Source: Heterocephalus glaber (Eukaryota; Chordata; Mammalia; Rodentia; Bathyergidae). From it: a stretch of DNA of 64,000 nt. Each line of letters begins with the position of its first letter. The first letter of the stretch is position 1. Where the stretch lies: contig NW_004624865.1 of assembly GCF_000247695.1 (NCBI RefSeq), positions 4,797,146-4,861,145 of the forward strand, given 5' to 3'. Of this stretch, positions 21,396 through 31,860 are shown piece after piece. The notes beneath the pieces are model-generated. The model was given only the letters and a program-made list of their open reading frames with translations. It did not search any database and was not told the origin of the DNA. The position numbers and the translations under genes were made by a program.

Positions 21396-21402
21396 CTCTC
21401 TC
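21319..21402 (+). repeat. 19-bp tandem duplication plus (TC)n microsatellite
   Basis: AGAAGTGGTCTACATTCTC occurs twice without gap (21319-21337, 21338-21356) and runs into a TC repeat ending near 21402. Confidence 0.93.
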
Positions 21403-21509
21403 AGAAATAAGGCAGCAAGCATGAGAATAAACAAAAGAACTGACCCCAAAATATTTCACGTAATAGAATCATAGGAAATAAATGATAAAATTTTCACGCT
21501 AAAAAAAAA

Positions 21510-21612
21510 AACACAGGGCCTGGGATTTAGCTCAGTGGTTCCACCGCCTGCCTTACAAGCGCAAGGTCCCACGTTTGATCCCCGGTACCAAAAAATAAAA
21601 TAAAATAAAAAA
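21510..21612 (+). mobile_element. ID-like SINE
   Basis: Forward A box and B box (CACGTTTGATCCCCGG), tail made of AAAAT repeats. Confidence 0.9.
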
Positions 21613-21691
21613 TTGTAAAAAACAAACTTAAAATGTCTTCAAGAAATAGAAAACTAAAATATAACATGGCAGACTTTTTAAAAGAATAAAA

Positions 21692-21787
21692 TAGGGGGCC
21701 GGGGGTTTAGCTCAGTGGTTCCGGCGCCTGCCTCACAAGTGCAAGGTCCTGAGTTCAATCCCCAGTACCAAAAAAAAAAAAAAAAAG
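21692..21787 (+). mobile_element. ID-like SINE
   Basis: GTTTAGCTCAGTGGTTCCGG and GAGTTCAATCCCCAGTACC, then about 16 A. Confidence 0.92.
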
Positions 21788-21949
21788 AAATAGGTCTTTT
21801 TTGTAAGAATGAAAACTATAATAACTGAAATTTTAAAAGTCAGTAGGAGAGTAGATATAGAAAGGGAGAATCGAAACTGGAAGATGGGACAGAAGAAATT
21901 ACCCAGACAACAGCACAGAAAGACAAAAAAATGAAAATCAGAAAAAAGA

Positions 21950-22345
21950 AGCTAGACATCGTGGCCACAACTGTAACCTCAGCACTCTGGGAGGCTGAGG
22001 CAGGAGGATCACAAATTTGAGCCACCCTGGGCAACTTAGCAATTTAGTGAGACCCTGCCTCCAAATAAAAAGTTTTTTTTGTTTTTGTTTTGGTACTAGG
22101 GATTGAACTCAGGACCTTGCGCTTGCGAGGCAGGCAACAGCACCAATGAGCTAAATTCCCAGCCCAATAATAGGTACCTTTTTTTTTTGGTACCAGGGAT
22201 CAAACTTGGGACCTTGCACTTTCAAGGCAGGTGCCAGAACCACTGAGCTAAATCCCCGGCCCTCCAAATAAAAAGTTTAAGAAAGGCTGGGAGGCTGGGT
22301 ATGCAGCTCAGTCCAAAAGTCCTGGATTCAATCCCCAGTACGGGG
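21950..22345 (+). mobile_element. B1-dID SINE with two antisense ID SINEs in its linker
   Basis: The left B1 arm ends CCAAATAAAAAGTTT (22061-22075); the same 15 bp recur at 22264-22278 before the right ID arm (GGTATGCAGCTCAGTCCAAA). Between them lie two antisense ID-like SINEs (about 22088-22166 and 22178-22263). Confidence 0.9.
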
Positions 22346-22348
22346 CGT

Positions 22349-22360
22349 GGGGGGGGGGGG
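22349..22360 (+). repeat. Poly(G) tract
   Basis: An uninterrupted run of about 12 G directly follows the B1-dID. Confidence 0.9.
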
Positions 22361-22867
22361 ACTGAGTACAGAGAAGGTATAGGACATAGGGGTATTTGGG
22401 TTGGTGGGGTCCCCTCCCACTCCGGGAACAGGAGGTGGCTTTGTTCTTGGGGCTGGCATCCCACATGCACCAGGGGATCTAAAAAGGCTTCTCTGGGGCA
22501 CTGCAGGAGGACACGAGGCTACAGCTGCAGACTCCAGCAGATCTCAGGGCGGTGGTTACATAACCAGGACAGCCGCGATGACTCAGGGCGATTAATTGGA
22601 AAATCAGATCGGTCACTAGGAAAAGTAAAAGGATCACCCGTGAGTCAGCGGGCCACCCTCCCAGAAGTCTCCGAGATGCAGACACCTGCCGTTGATTCAG
22701 AGGCTCCCCTTTGTCTTCCTTTCTTCCATAGCGTTGTTTCAGTGTTTCACCAGGAGCTCTGCCAGGGAGGAGGGCGGGGCCGACGCACCCAAAGGAGACC
22801 TCGGCTGAAAGCGGAATAGCAGCAAATACCAGAAATGCCTGCTGTGGTCGGAGGGTGTTTGGACTCT

Positions 22868-22993
22868 TTTTAAAAGTTTGGTTGAGGCTGGGTCTCGCTA
22901 TATAGCTCAGGCTGGCCTCAAACTCTAGGCCATCCTCCTGCCTCAGCCTCCAGAGTGCTGGGCTCACAGGCGTGTGCCACCACGCCCACCTGG
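22868..22993 (-). mobile_element. B1 SINE, antisense
   Basis: GCTCAGGCTGGCCTCAAACT, CCTCCTGCCTCAGCCTCCAG and CACCACGCCCACCTGG. Confidence 0.9.
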
Positions 22994-23519
22994 ATTACAT
23001 TTTTAATTTACTACCTGAGACCATGTGGGCCTTTCTGGAAGCAATGCTTTAGTCAAGGTGGATGTGAAACACTTGGGGGTTTCCAGGCAATCCTCTGCCC
23101 GCCCCGTGGAAATCCACACAACAATTCTTTTCAAAGCACAGCGCTCCTGTGGTGCAGTGGGAGGCAGGGTGACCTCTTTCTCCGGAAGTTCAGCTGGGCC
23201 ACGTGGAAGCCTCCGCCCTTCGGATGGCCTGGGGGGTGACTCACGTGTTTAGATTGGATACTGGCCTGACCTACTTTCTGGCCACGCCCTTTCTGGATTT
23301 ACATATTCAAATTACCCAATATATGCAAATATCACTTGCTCCACCAGCCTGGGGGCCTCAGACCCTCTGTGCCCAGTTGTGGAGACGGGGAGGCTGGGAC
23401 CCTGGTTCCTCCTGTGCTCTTTGTGGTGGCCTTGACAGCTGTTCCCAAGCAGGACAGTCTCTGTGGCAGCCTCTGTGGTGATGGGCCTCAGTCCTGCCAG
23501 CGGCTCCTTGGGTCCAGGT

Positions 23520-23850
23520 CATTTTCTTCACTGCTGGGACAAAATTCCTGACACCCACGAATTAAAAGAGAAGTTTATTTTGGCTCGTTTCAGTCCATGG
23601 TCAGCTGCTCCAAGGCAGGGTGGCATGGCTCAGGATCCTGGCGGAGGAGAGCTGCTCATGGCATGGGGGTCGGGAAAGGGAGAGGGGAGGAGCTGGGGCC
23701 CAGGCCACGCCCCCGGGACACCTCTTCGACCAGGCCCCGCCTCCTAACATCAGTCAGCTGTAAGCCTCCATCATCCAATCAGCTTTCAGAAGGCCCGCCT
23801 ATGCGTGCCAAGGGGCTTTGGGGACTTCTGGATCTAAACCAAAACAGGAT
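23520..23850 (-). mobile_element. MaLR-type LTR, antisense
   Basis: Words in order: GCTGGGACAAAATTCCTGAC, AGTTTATTTTGGCTCG, CAGTCCATGGTCAGCTGCTC, GACCAGGCCCCGCCTCC, GGATCTAAACCAAAACAG. Confidence 0.75.
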
Positions 23851-23867
23851 ACCTGGGCCGAAATATC

Positions 23868-23926
23868 CATCACCAGCCTCAGCTTCCCCGCCTTGGGATT
23901 ACAGGCCCACACCAGCACGCCCATCT
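23868..23926 (-). mobile_element. B1 fragment, antisense
   Basis: CAGCCTCAGCTTCCCC then GGGATTACAGGCCC and CCAGCACGCCC; only the 5' end of a B1 in antisense. Confidence 0.65.
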
Positions 23927-24260
23927 ATAGATATTTTCAGCCAGTCTGAGCCCTATCTTTTCCTTTCCCTAACGGTGCCTTTGAAGAACAAAAGGTTTTT
24001 ATTTTGATGAAATCCAGTTTTGTTTTTTTTATTATTTTGGGGGAGAACGCAAGAACTGGTTGCCTTGCTCCATTTCACAGAGATTTTATCCTTCATTTTT
24101 TCTAAGGGTTTTGCAGTTTACACACTTGGGTGTAAGTTCAGGGTCCATTTTGGGTTAGTTTTTGTGTAAGGTGTGAGGTAAGGGTCTATTGCACCTTTGC
24201 TGAAAGCCAATTACTGTCGGCGTAAGAATTTGTTTCTGAACTCTCAAACCTGTTCCATTG

Positions 24261-24359
24261 AGGTTCACTTTTTTTTTTTCTTTTGTCGTGCGGGGGATCG
24301 AACTCTGGACCTTGCACTTGCAAGGCCGGTGCCGGAACCACTGAGCTAAAGCCCCGGGC
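24261..24359 (-). mobile_element. ID-like SINE, antisense
   Basis: Perfect 15-bp target duplication AAACCTGTTCCATTG (24246-24260, 24360-24374). Confidence 0.93.
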
Positions 24360-24425
24360 AAACCTGTTCCATTGCGATGGGCACATTTCTGCAGATCGAC
24401 ACTCTCTTGACTATCATGGCCTTTT

Positions 24426-24513
24426 TTTTTTTTTTTTTTTTGTACTGGAGATTGAACTCGGGTCCTTGCTCTTGCGAGGCAGGCAGTGGAACCACTGAGC
24501 TAAATCCCCGACC
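24426..24513 (-). mobile_element. ID-like SINE, antisense
   Basis: Perfect 15-bp target duplication CTATCATGGCCTTTT (24411-24425, 24514-24528). Confidence 0.93.
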
Positions 24514-24545
24514 CTATCATGGCCTTTTAAAAAATAAATTTAAAA

Positions 24546-24628
24546 GGTCGGGGATTTAGCTCAGTGGTTTCGCCGCCTGCTTTGCAAGCATAAGGTCCCA
24601 AGTTCGATCTCTGGTACCAAAAAATAAA
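24546..24628 (+). mobile_element. ID-like SINE
   Basis: GGGGATTTAGCTCAGTGGTT and AGTTCGATCTCTGGTACC; AAATAAATTTAAA repeats on both sides. Confidence 0.9.
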
Positions 24629-24638
24629 TAAATAAATT

Positions 24639-24760
24639 TAAAGCCTGGTGCAGCGGCGCACACCTGTCAACCCAGCACTCGGGGGCCTGAGCCAGGAGGA
24701 TTGCTGTGAATTCAAGGCCAGCCTGGGCTACAGAGTGAGACTCTGTCTCCAAAAACCAAC
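24639..24760 (+). mobile_element. B1 SINE
   Basis: Forward B1 with AATTCAAGGCCAGCCTGGGC and GAGACTCTGTCTCC. Confidence 0.86.
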
Positions 24761-25316
24761 ACATTGAAATTAGAGAGCATGAATTCTGCAAGTTTTTTCT
24801 TCTTTTTCAAAACAGTTTTGGCTACAGTGGGATTTTTTTCATTTTCTAATTGACAGGGGTCTTGTGTCTATAGTTCCCTTCCTGGAGAATGGCTGTCTTA
24901 GCAAGGCCAGGTCCTCCAATCCATGAGCCAGGACCCTCTCCCCGTTCATGTAGATCTTTAGTTCCTCGAAAGGACATTTGGGTGTGGAGGGTGTACACCT
25001 CTGGTGCTTCTTTTGTTATGCTGACTTGTGAATAAATTGATTCCCAATGGGAACAGAATTGCTTTCTTATGTCATCACTCACTTGATTATTGAGCTTTTT
25101 AGTATTGATCTCTAACCCACGACCTTGCTAAGTGTGCTAATTCCAGTAGTTGGAGCATGCGCTTCCGAGTGTGAGTAGGTGAGTGTCTTTCTCTCTAGAC
25201 ATAGGATCATGTTGTCTCTCAGAAAGACAGTTTTATGTCTTGCTTTCCAATCAAGGTGTCTTTTATTTCTTGCCTATTTGCACTGGTTCAGGCCCCCAGT
25301 AAAATGATGAATAAAT

Positions 25317-25438
25317 CAGCTGGGGTGGCGCATACCTGTCATCCCAGCACTCAGGAGGCTGAGGCAGGAGGATCACCATGAATTCAAGACCAGCCAGGGC
25401 TACATAACAAGACCCTGTCTCCAAAAAAAATTTTTTTT
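25317..25438 (+). mobile_element. B1 SINE
   Basis: Forward B1 with CATCCCAGCACTCAGGAGGC and GACCCTGTCTCCAAAAAAAA. Confidence 0.9.
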
Positions 25439-25927
25439 AAAGAAAGAAATATTATTCTGCAGTTTTGTTTTCTTTCTGATTCCTCTGTCTGGTTTGATAT
25501 CAGATAGGTAATCCTGGATTCCTAGAATGAACTGGTGAGTCTCCCTTCTGCCTCTATGTTCTAGAAGAGCTTGGGAAGGCTTTGTTTTAAGTTTTTACAT
25601 GTTTGATAGGACTTTCCAGGGAAATACCTGGCCTAGACTTTTTGTGGTGGAAAGTTTTAAAATCGCTAAAACAGTTGTATTTTTAAATGTGACAAGTCTG
25701 CTTATGTAATCTGTTTCTTCCTGAGTCTGTTTTGGTAATTTGTGTTTCTAGGAATTCTTTTTTTTCTTCTTAGTTGTCTGGCTCATTGGTATGAAGTCTT
25801 GTACAGTAGCCCCAGGAAGCCCCTTCACTTTGGCTGTCAGAGGTGATGTCCCTCTTTGCCTTCCTGATGTTGGTAATGGTCACTTCTCTTTCTTTTCACG
25901 TCTTGGTAAATATTGGCCAGTGTTGTT

Positions 25928-25931
<4 letters not shown>

Positions 25932-25979
<48 letters not shown>
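25932..25979 (+). repeat. (TC)n microsatellite
   Basis: About 24 perfect TC units. Confidence 0.97.
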
Positions 25980-25983
<4 letters not shown>

Positions 25984-25984
25984 G

Positions 25985-26120
25985 GGAGGTACTGGGCCTT
26001 CACATTGAGCCACACCTCCAGCCCTTTTTATTTTTTGTTATGAGACAGGGTCCTGCCAAGCTGCCCAGGCTGGGCTTAAATTTGTGATCCTCCTGCCTTG
26101 ACCTCCCTTGGATCACCTGG
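25985..26120 (-). mobile_element. B1-dID SINE, antisense, truncated
   Basis: ID arm CACATTGAGCCACACCTCCA, T-rich linker, then GAGACAGGGTCCTGCCAAGC and CCTCCTGCCTTGACC. Confidence 0.82.
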
Positions 26121-26381
26121 CTGGTAGTAGATGGAGGTGACATTGAAGCCCTGCCTATTGGACAGCACTTCTTCCCACCTCCTCCCCTGCTCTGTTCAGA
26201 ACCCTTGCTAAGGGATGAGGCAGAGAGGCAAAAGCTAAAAGTGCAGGTGCCCTTTGGTTCCATATGCAGGGAAACTGAGGCACAAGGGCTCCAACCAGCC
26301 TGTCAGTGACTGAGGGAGGCAGATTTTCCTGGATCCCGCCTGCTACTCCAGATCTTCCAGATGCCCAGCTGACACAGCACT

Positions 26382-26566
26382 GTCAATCTGTCATGCCTGT
26401 AATCCCAGGATTCTGGGAGACTGAGGCAGGAGGATCTCAAACTGGAACCCAGGCTGAGCAATTTTGAAAGACCTTGTCTCAAAATAAAAAATAAAAAGGG
26501 CTGGGAATGCAGCTCCATGCGAAGGCCCTGGCTCCATCCCCACCACTACAAAAAAGAAAAAAAATA
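26382..26566 (+). mobile_element. B1-dID SINE
   Basis: Forward B1 arm, linker AAAATAAAAAATAAAAAGGG, ID arm GGGAATGCAGCTCCATGCGA. Confidence 0.87.
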
Positions 26567-26699
26567 TGTAGCCATTTAGGGCTTTTAGCTTTTTCCAAAT
26601 CCTGAAATATCACCATTTAATTGCTTAATTTTCTGCACTCATTCATTTTAGTTAGACTAGCCTGGGGCGCTACAGCCTGGCGTATTAGAGAACCCCTTG

Positions 26700-26785
26700 C
26701 TTTGTAATAATAATACTTAGTGTTTATATACCATGTTTCATGTTCAAAGTGCTTTACAGAGTTCCCTAATTAATCAGAACACTGC
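26700..26785 (+). repeat. MIR/L3-like relic
   Basis: AATAATACTTAGTGTTTATA followed by CAAAGTGCTTTACAGAG resembles the MIR-type head. Weak. Confidence 0.35.
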
Positions 26786-27247
26786 CTGCCACCCAGGGCA
26801 GGTTGGACCATGTTCTTGTACTCCTAATTGCGAGGGGCGAAATTCCTCCTGCCACCTGACCCCTCGCTGTCTCTCTGGACCCGTTTCTGTCCAAAGCCCA
26901 GACTCGGCCACCAGTCACAGCTTGTCCCCAGTAGCCAGTTCCATGCCCAGTGTGGGACCCAGGGCTGGGGCACTGCCTCCTGGGAGCCCCCGGGCCAGGG
27001 AGGAAAGAGATCCGAGTGCTGACCGTGGGCACAGAGCAGCCAGTGCCCACTGACTATGCAAAGTCGGCAGGGGATTTGCAGAGTGAAGAGGAGTTCTCCA
27101 GGTGGAGGACACAGTCTGAGCACAAGCCCAGAGACAGCACTGAGGGGCAGAAACTCAGTGTTTAAAGGAGGTGAGAGAAAGACAGGAGCAGAGACAGGTC
27201 TCCTAGGAGCTGGCTTTCACTGCAGGCAAAGGAGTCTCTGGAGGTCT

Positions 27248-27363
27248 TGTTTTTCTTCTTCGGTTTCTGAGACAGGACCTGGCCATGTAGTCCAGGCTGG
27301 CCTTGAACCATGTGGCCTCGAACTGGTGGTGATCCTTCTGCCCCAGCCACCATGCCCGGCTCT
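27248..27363 (-). mobile_element. B1 SINE, antisense
   Basis: GAGACAGGACCTGGCCATGT, AGTCCAGGCTGGCCTTGAAC and CACCATGCCCGGCTC. Confidence 0.83.
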
Positions 27364-27369
27364 CAGAAG

Positions 27370-27925
27370 CAAGGCTGAATCTGGACAGGCTGGAAGTGGA
27401 GAGGCTACACTAGGGAGGAGGAAAGGTGGGACCCAGGGTGAGGGGCTGCGTGTGGAGCTGGGGAGGCAGGGCTCGGGAACAGGGCGCCCCCAAGGTGCTG
27501 TGGCAGGGGTGGCAGAGGTGGCCGCGGAGCTGGGGTGTGGAGCTGGGGCGGCTTGAGTCGGGGTGAGCGAGGTCCGGGAGCGACCCTGGGGCGTCGGGGC
27601 TTCTTTCCAGGGACAGCGGGACCTGGCCTGGCGCAACCACAGTGCCGTCTGCGCCTCGTGCACTGGCGGGAAGAGGGCCCCGCGCCTGCGCCTGCGCTGC
27701 AGGTTCCAGGCCTTGGCGCTGCGGCTAGGCCACAGCTGGCGTCGGAGGCCCTGCCTGTGCCCTGGACCTGCCGGGGCTGGCCGGCTGGATGGCACAATCG
27801 GGGGCTGGAGGAGGCCTTGCTACCCTTCCGAGTCCTAGGGCTCTTCCTACGCCGCCCTGCCCTCGGGCACTCTGCTCCCGGGCACCAGCATCAGGTGCCC
27901 CCAGGGCACAGGCTGAGCTACCAAG
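27370..27925. other. GC-rich unique sequence
   Basis: GC-rich with several CpGs near 27530-27700. Overlapping open frames on both strands look compositional. I see no recognisable gene. Confidence 0.3.
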
Positions 27926-27927
27926 CA

Positions 27928-28124
27928 AAAACAATTTTTTTTCAGTACTGGGATGGAACCCAGGGCCTTTGCACTGAGCTACACCCCCAGTCCTTTTTTA
28001 CTTTTCATTTTGAGACAAGGTCTCACTAAATTGCTAAGTTGCTCAGGCTGGATTCAAACGTGCGAGCCTCCTGCCTCAGCCTCCTAGAGCACCGAAATAC
28101 AAGCATTCGCCACCACAGCAGGCT
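27928..28124 (-). mobile_element. B1-dID SINE, antisense
   Basis: ID arm GCACTGAGCTACACCCCCAG, T-rich linker, B1 arm with CTCCTGCCTCAGCCTCCTAG. Confidence 0.88.
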
Positions 28125-28349
28125 CTGGGCAAATTCTCTGGACTGAAAACAGGGTCCCAGCAGGCCAGGGAGACCGAGGAGGGGAGCGCCAGGGCAGCAA
28201 GATCGCAGGTCACACCTCTGGTCCCAGCCCCGTGGGGAGAGAAGGAGCGCAGGCCTGGAGCTCTGACTAACGTGGCGCTCACCGTGCAGGCCTGGCCGCC
28301 TCCCACCTGTCGCGTGAGTCCCCAGGGCTGGGGAGGAGCGCAGTGAATT

Positions 28350-28545
28350 GAACCCTAATAGCAGACTGGCCCTGTGCCAAGCGATAATAATTAACTTTTA
28401 TTGGGTGGAGCGCCACCCCCTAAGCGAGTCACAGGAACCTTCTCCTTTCGGGTCCCGAAGCCCTATGGGAGAGGAGCTTTGAGCGTCGCCTGTACTCTCC
28501 AGTGGGAGAAACTGAGGCCAGGATTTGCACCTGGCATGGAGCTTG
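28350..28545 (+). repeat. MIR-like relic
   Basis: AATAATTAACTTTTATTGGG ... GTGGGAGAAACTGAGGCCAG fit MIR order with heavy wear. Confidence 0.35.
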
Positions 28546-28883
28546 GGAGGCAAGCGTCCCTGTGTGCAGAAGGACAGACTGTGCTCCTCCCCTGCCCTGC
28601 CTGCCATGTGCACTGCTGCCCACAGCCTCCGGCAGCCCTGTGTGTCTGGGAGCCGACAGAAGCCACAGTGACAGGTGACAGGTGACAGCAGCAGCTGCTC
28701 CCTGGGAGCCCCAGGCCGCCCTCCACCCCTCACTTCCTGTTCCAGTCGCAGCTTGCTCTCCGGAAGTCCCCTCCATGTTATGCAACCCGCACCAGTGACT
28801 GAGCTGAGTGCCCACCCTGGAGGGGACCTCGATAGAGCTGAGCCAGTCTGTCCACATCTCAGCTGCACTTAGGAGAAACTGGG

Positions 28884-29028
28884 TGTGTACAGTACTGGAG
28901 CTGGAACCCTGACCTTCACGGAGCTATATCCCAGCCCTTTTTATTTTTTATTTTGAGACAGGCTCTTGCTAAATTGCCCAGGCTGGGCTCAAACGTGTGA
29001 CCCTCCTGCCTCAGACTCCTAGAGTGTC
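28884..29028 (-). mobile_element. B1-dID SINE, antisense
   Basis: ID arm ACGGAGCTATATCCCAGCCC, T-rich linker, and B1 arm TGCCCAGGCTGGGCTCAAAC. Confidence 0.87.
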
Positions 29029-29043
29029 TTATTAGAAACTCTT

Positions 29044-29148
29044 TTTTTTTTTTGGTACTGGGGATCGAACTCAGGTCCTTGCGCTGTGAGGCAGGCGCCG
29101 GAACCACTGAGCTCAGGCACCGGAACCACTGAGCTAAATCCCCGGCCC
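29044..29148 (-). mobile_element. ID-like SINE with an internal 22-bp tandem duplication
   Basis: A 14-bp target duplication TATTAGAAACTCTT (29030-29043, 29149-29162) encloses an antisense ID. The segment ending CCGGAACCACTGAGCT is doubled (29092-29113 and 29114-29135, one mismatch), so the A-box half appears twice. Confidence 0.92.
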
Positions 29149-29162
29149 TATTAGAAACTCTT

Positions 29163-29283
29163 AAATCAGATGTGGTGGCGCATATCTCTAATCCCAGCAC
29201 TCAGGAGGAGGATTGCTACAAGTTTGAGGCCAGCCTGGGCTACCTAGCAAGACTCCTGCCCCCTAAAAAAAAAAAAAAAAAAA
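29163..29283 (+). mobile_element. B1 SINE with a small deletion
   Basis: Forward B1 in which GGAGGCTGAGGCAGGAGG is shortened to CAGGAGGAGG; long A tail. Confidence 0.85.
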
Positions 29284-29378
29284 GAGGGCCAGGGATTTAG
29301 CTCAGTGGTTCTGGCGCCTGCCTCAAAAGCGCAAGGTCCCGAGTTCAATCCCTGGTACCAAAAAAGAAAAGAAAAAGA
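29284..29378 (+). mobile_element. ID-like SINE in the B1 tail
   Basis: Forward A and B boxes directly after the poly(A) of the preceding B1. Confidence 0.92.
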
Positions 29379-29714
29379 AACCGTTAAACCTGCCCTTCAT
29401 GAGGTCCCTGTCCCTCCTTAGAGCCGTCCAACTTGCTCAGCTCCATAGAGGTCTCCCAGGCTTCTTTCACACCTGGAAACTTCTGTCTTAGCCTGGAGAA
29501 TTTGCCAGAGGTTCCCATTCAGATGACTGAGCCTGTGTGACCTTCACTGGGGGAAGACACTGGGGAGGGACAGAGAGCTGGTGATGGGATGGCCATGACC
29601 CAGAGGCCCGGGCCTCACCATCTAGGTGTGGGCTTGGAAATGGATGGGGTGCCTGGCTGAGGACTCCCAGTGCCAGTCCTTGCTCCTGGTGGGAGGCCAC
29701 AACCTCTGAGCCAA

Positions 29715-29882
29715 CCCTCCTGTCTCAGCCTCCTTATCTAAATGAAGACAGTGGCCATGGGGGAGGTGCTCAGAGCTATCCGAATGAATGAATGAATGAA
29801 TGAATGATGCCTATCTCGCTGGGCAGTTGTGAGGGTTCAGTGAGGCAATATGGGTGCTTAGACACCTGCAGCTGGCAGGTAA
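29715..29882 (-). repeat. MIR relic (antisense) with (GAAT)n
   Basis: CCTCCTTATCTAAATGAAGA and TATCTCGCTGGGCAGTTGTG then AGGGTTCAGTGAG; a GAAT tetranucleotide run sits at 29781-29807. Confidence 0.5.
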
Positions 29883-29888
29883 CCCCAC

Positions 29889-29889
<1 letters not shown>

Positions 29890-29923
<34 letters not shown>

Positions 29924-30083
29924 CATCGCAACACTGGGGATTGAGCTGAGGGACTTCACATTGAGCTATGTCCCCAGCCCTTTGTTCATTTTTTGAGACT
30001 GAGTCTCACAAATGTGCCCAGCTGAAACTTGAACTTGCGGTCCTCCTGCCTCAGCCTCCGGAAGTGCTAGGACCACAGGCCAG
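29890..30083 (-). mobile_element. (TTA)n microsatellite followed by antisense B1-dID
   Basis: About 11 TTA units (29890-29923) abut an ID arm (CACATTGAGCTATGTCCCCA) and an antisense B1 arm; the microsatellite probably grew from the SINE's 3' tail. Confidence 0.85.
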
Positions 30084-30089
30084 ACTGGG

Positions 30090-30870
30090 TGCTCTGTAAC
30101 GGAACTCTCTTCTTAAATCAGAAGAAAGCCCTGCCTAGACGCCCTTCCTCCCCACAGAGGCCCAGCTCTCTGCTCACCCTCCCTCTCCACATGGGGCTTC
30201 CCTGTCCCTGGTCGGTTGGTCAGCCTGGCCCAAGGTCAAGGACAACGCTCAGCAGGGTGAGGTGGCCTCAGGCTGGGTGGGGCTGGAGGAGAGTTACTCA
30301 GTGGCCCACAGCCCAGCTGGGGTGTTACATCAGAGCCACACACCCAGCTGTCACCCAGCCCTCAGCACCCTGCCCAGGCCCAACCCGCAATGCAGCAGGA
30401 TTGCAACAGGAGGAGGGGCTCAGGTGGGGATGCCCCGGGGCGCTTGACTTGCAGCTCAGTGGGACCCATGTTTCCACCCTGCGGCCTCTGCTGCCAGCCA
30501 CCTGAGGCCCAGGGCCAGCTTCAGATTGTCATCGGTGTACACAGATTGTCATCCGTTTCTTTTTTTAAATTTTCTTTCTTTATTAGCAGTGTTTGCAGTG
30601 CATGGTGATCACTGTCCCTGTGGGAAGCGTCTGGATTCTTCACGCCCCTCCCCTCCCTCTCTCCATCTCCATCCCCTCCCCATCTGCAAAAGCGTGGATG
30701 GGACTTGGGCTGCATTTCCCAGCAGCCACAGCCTCAGTTTAGAATCTGTAAACTGGGAATCGGGGCTGGTTACACTTCCTGCAGTCTGGAGTTAAAGAGG
30801 TAATGCGCCTGCCTACAAAGAACCCGATAACAAAAGGGCTATGTGGATGGTTTCGATATTTGATGATTCC
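30090..30870. other. Repeat-poor intergenic sequence
   Basis: No SINE; no recognisable gene in either strand. Confidence 0.3.
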
Positions 30871-30877
30871 CTTCTCT

Positions 30878-30966
30878 ATTTTTTTTTTTTGGTACCGGAG
30901 CTCGAACTCGGGACCTTACGCTTTCGAGGCAGGCGGCAGAACCTCTGAGCCAAATCCCCAGCCCAA
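30878..30966 (-). mobile_element. ID-like SINE, antisense
   Basis: Poly(T), GGTACCGGAGCTCGAACTCG and CTGAGCCAAATCCCCAGCCC. Confidence 0.9.
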
Positions 30967-31143
30967 TTCCTTTCCCTTATTAGTGGTCCGGAAACCAAAT
31001 GCAAATCTCTTCTTCAGTGATTCCAGGTGGAGAAACAAAGATAACATAATCTCTGAATGGCATGAGGTAGTATGTTGGAGGCCAAGGCGGGCTGGGGAGA
31101 AAAAGGAAAGAAAACCAGCAAATGGTTGATCATTACTAAAGAT

Positions 31144-31345
31144 GGAGCGGGGAATGGTGGCACGTGCCTGTCATCCCAACCCTCAGGAGGCTGAGGCAGA
31201 GGATCACTGTGAGTTCGAGGCCAGCCTGGGGTACACAGCGAGTTCCTGCCTCAGCCTCCCAAGGCCGGGATGAAGGGCGTGTGCCACTACACCCTGCTAG
31301 TGGCGTGTGCCTGCTGACCAATCCCAGACTCAGGAGGGCAGATCT
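31144..31345. mobile_element. B1 pieces in forward, inverted, forward order
   Basis: A forward B1 left part (31146-31244) runs straight into an antisense piece (TTCCTGCCTCAGCCTCCCAA to CACTACACCCTGCTAG). A short forward scrap (GTGGCGTGTGCCTGC ... GACTCAGGAGGG) follows. Confidence 0.7.
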
Positions 31346-31374
31346 GAGCTGTGCTTTGAGTCTGTCTTGCACAG

Positions 31375-31860
31375 ACAGAATGGCTGTCATCAAGAACACA
31401 ACACGAATGATTCAGGTTTACCCTTCTTTATGGCAGCATAATACTCCATTGTGTGTAAATAGCGCATTTTCTTTATCCATTCCTCTGTTGATGGACATAC
31501 AGGGTGCTTCCAAGTATTAGGACCATAATGTTTAGTGAAATAAATCAGACACACAAGCTTAATTAACCTATGGTTTTTCTTCTATGAGAATTGCAAAGTA
31601 TAAATTGAAGAGATGGAGGGAGGATTTGTGGGAGGAAGAGAAGGAGATGAATAAGAATTAAGATGCATTATCTCTGTGCGCCAACTCCCCACAAGGAGTG
31701 TGATCATTATGTACTGCGAGCATGTAGTAATAAAAATGTTAAGAAGAAAACAAAGAATGCCAGTGAGGGTACTGAGTGGCAGCAGGGAGGGGCCGGCCAC
31801 GCTGCTGGTGGAAATGCAATTGGAAATGCAATTAGTGTCTTCACTGTGGGAATCAGCAGG
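31375..31860 (+). mobile_element. L1 3' region with internal inversion
   Basis: A segment antisense to L1 (TTATGGCAGCATAATACTCC to GTTGATGGACATACAGG, about 31420-31515) joins a sense 3' end (TTTAGTGAAATAAATCAGAC to the A-rich tail at about 31740), with further sense scraps on both sides. This is the pattern of a 5'-inverted insertion. Confidence 0.55.

Larger units (their letters stand above)
23995..25930 (-). mobile_element. Ancient L1 ORF2 fragment, antisense, with SINE insertions
   Basis: Long stretches follow the antisense L1 ORF2 order: CCATTTTGGGTTAGTTTTTG, GTGTGAGGTAAGGGTCTA, TCTTTTTCAAAACAGTTTTGG, CCTCCAATCCATGAGCC, CTTGATTATTGAGC, TTGATATCAGATAGGTAATC, TTTCTAGGAATTC. It is heavily decayed and broken by IDs at 24261, 24426 and 24546 and B1s at 24640 and 25317. 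No reading frame survives. Confidence 0.65.
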
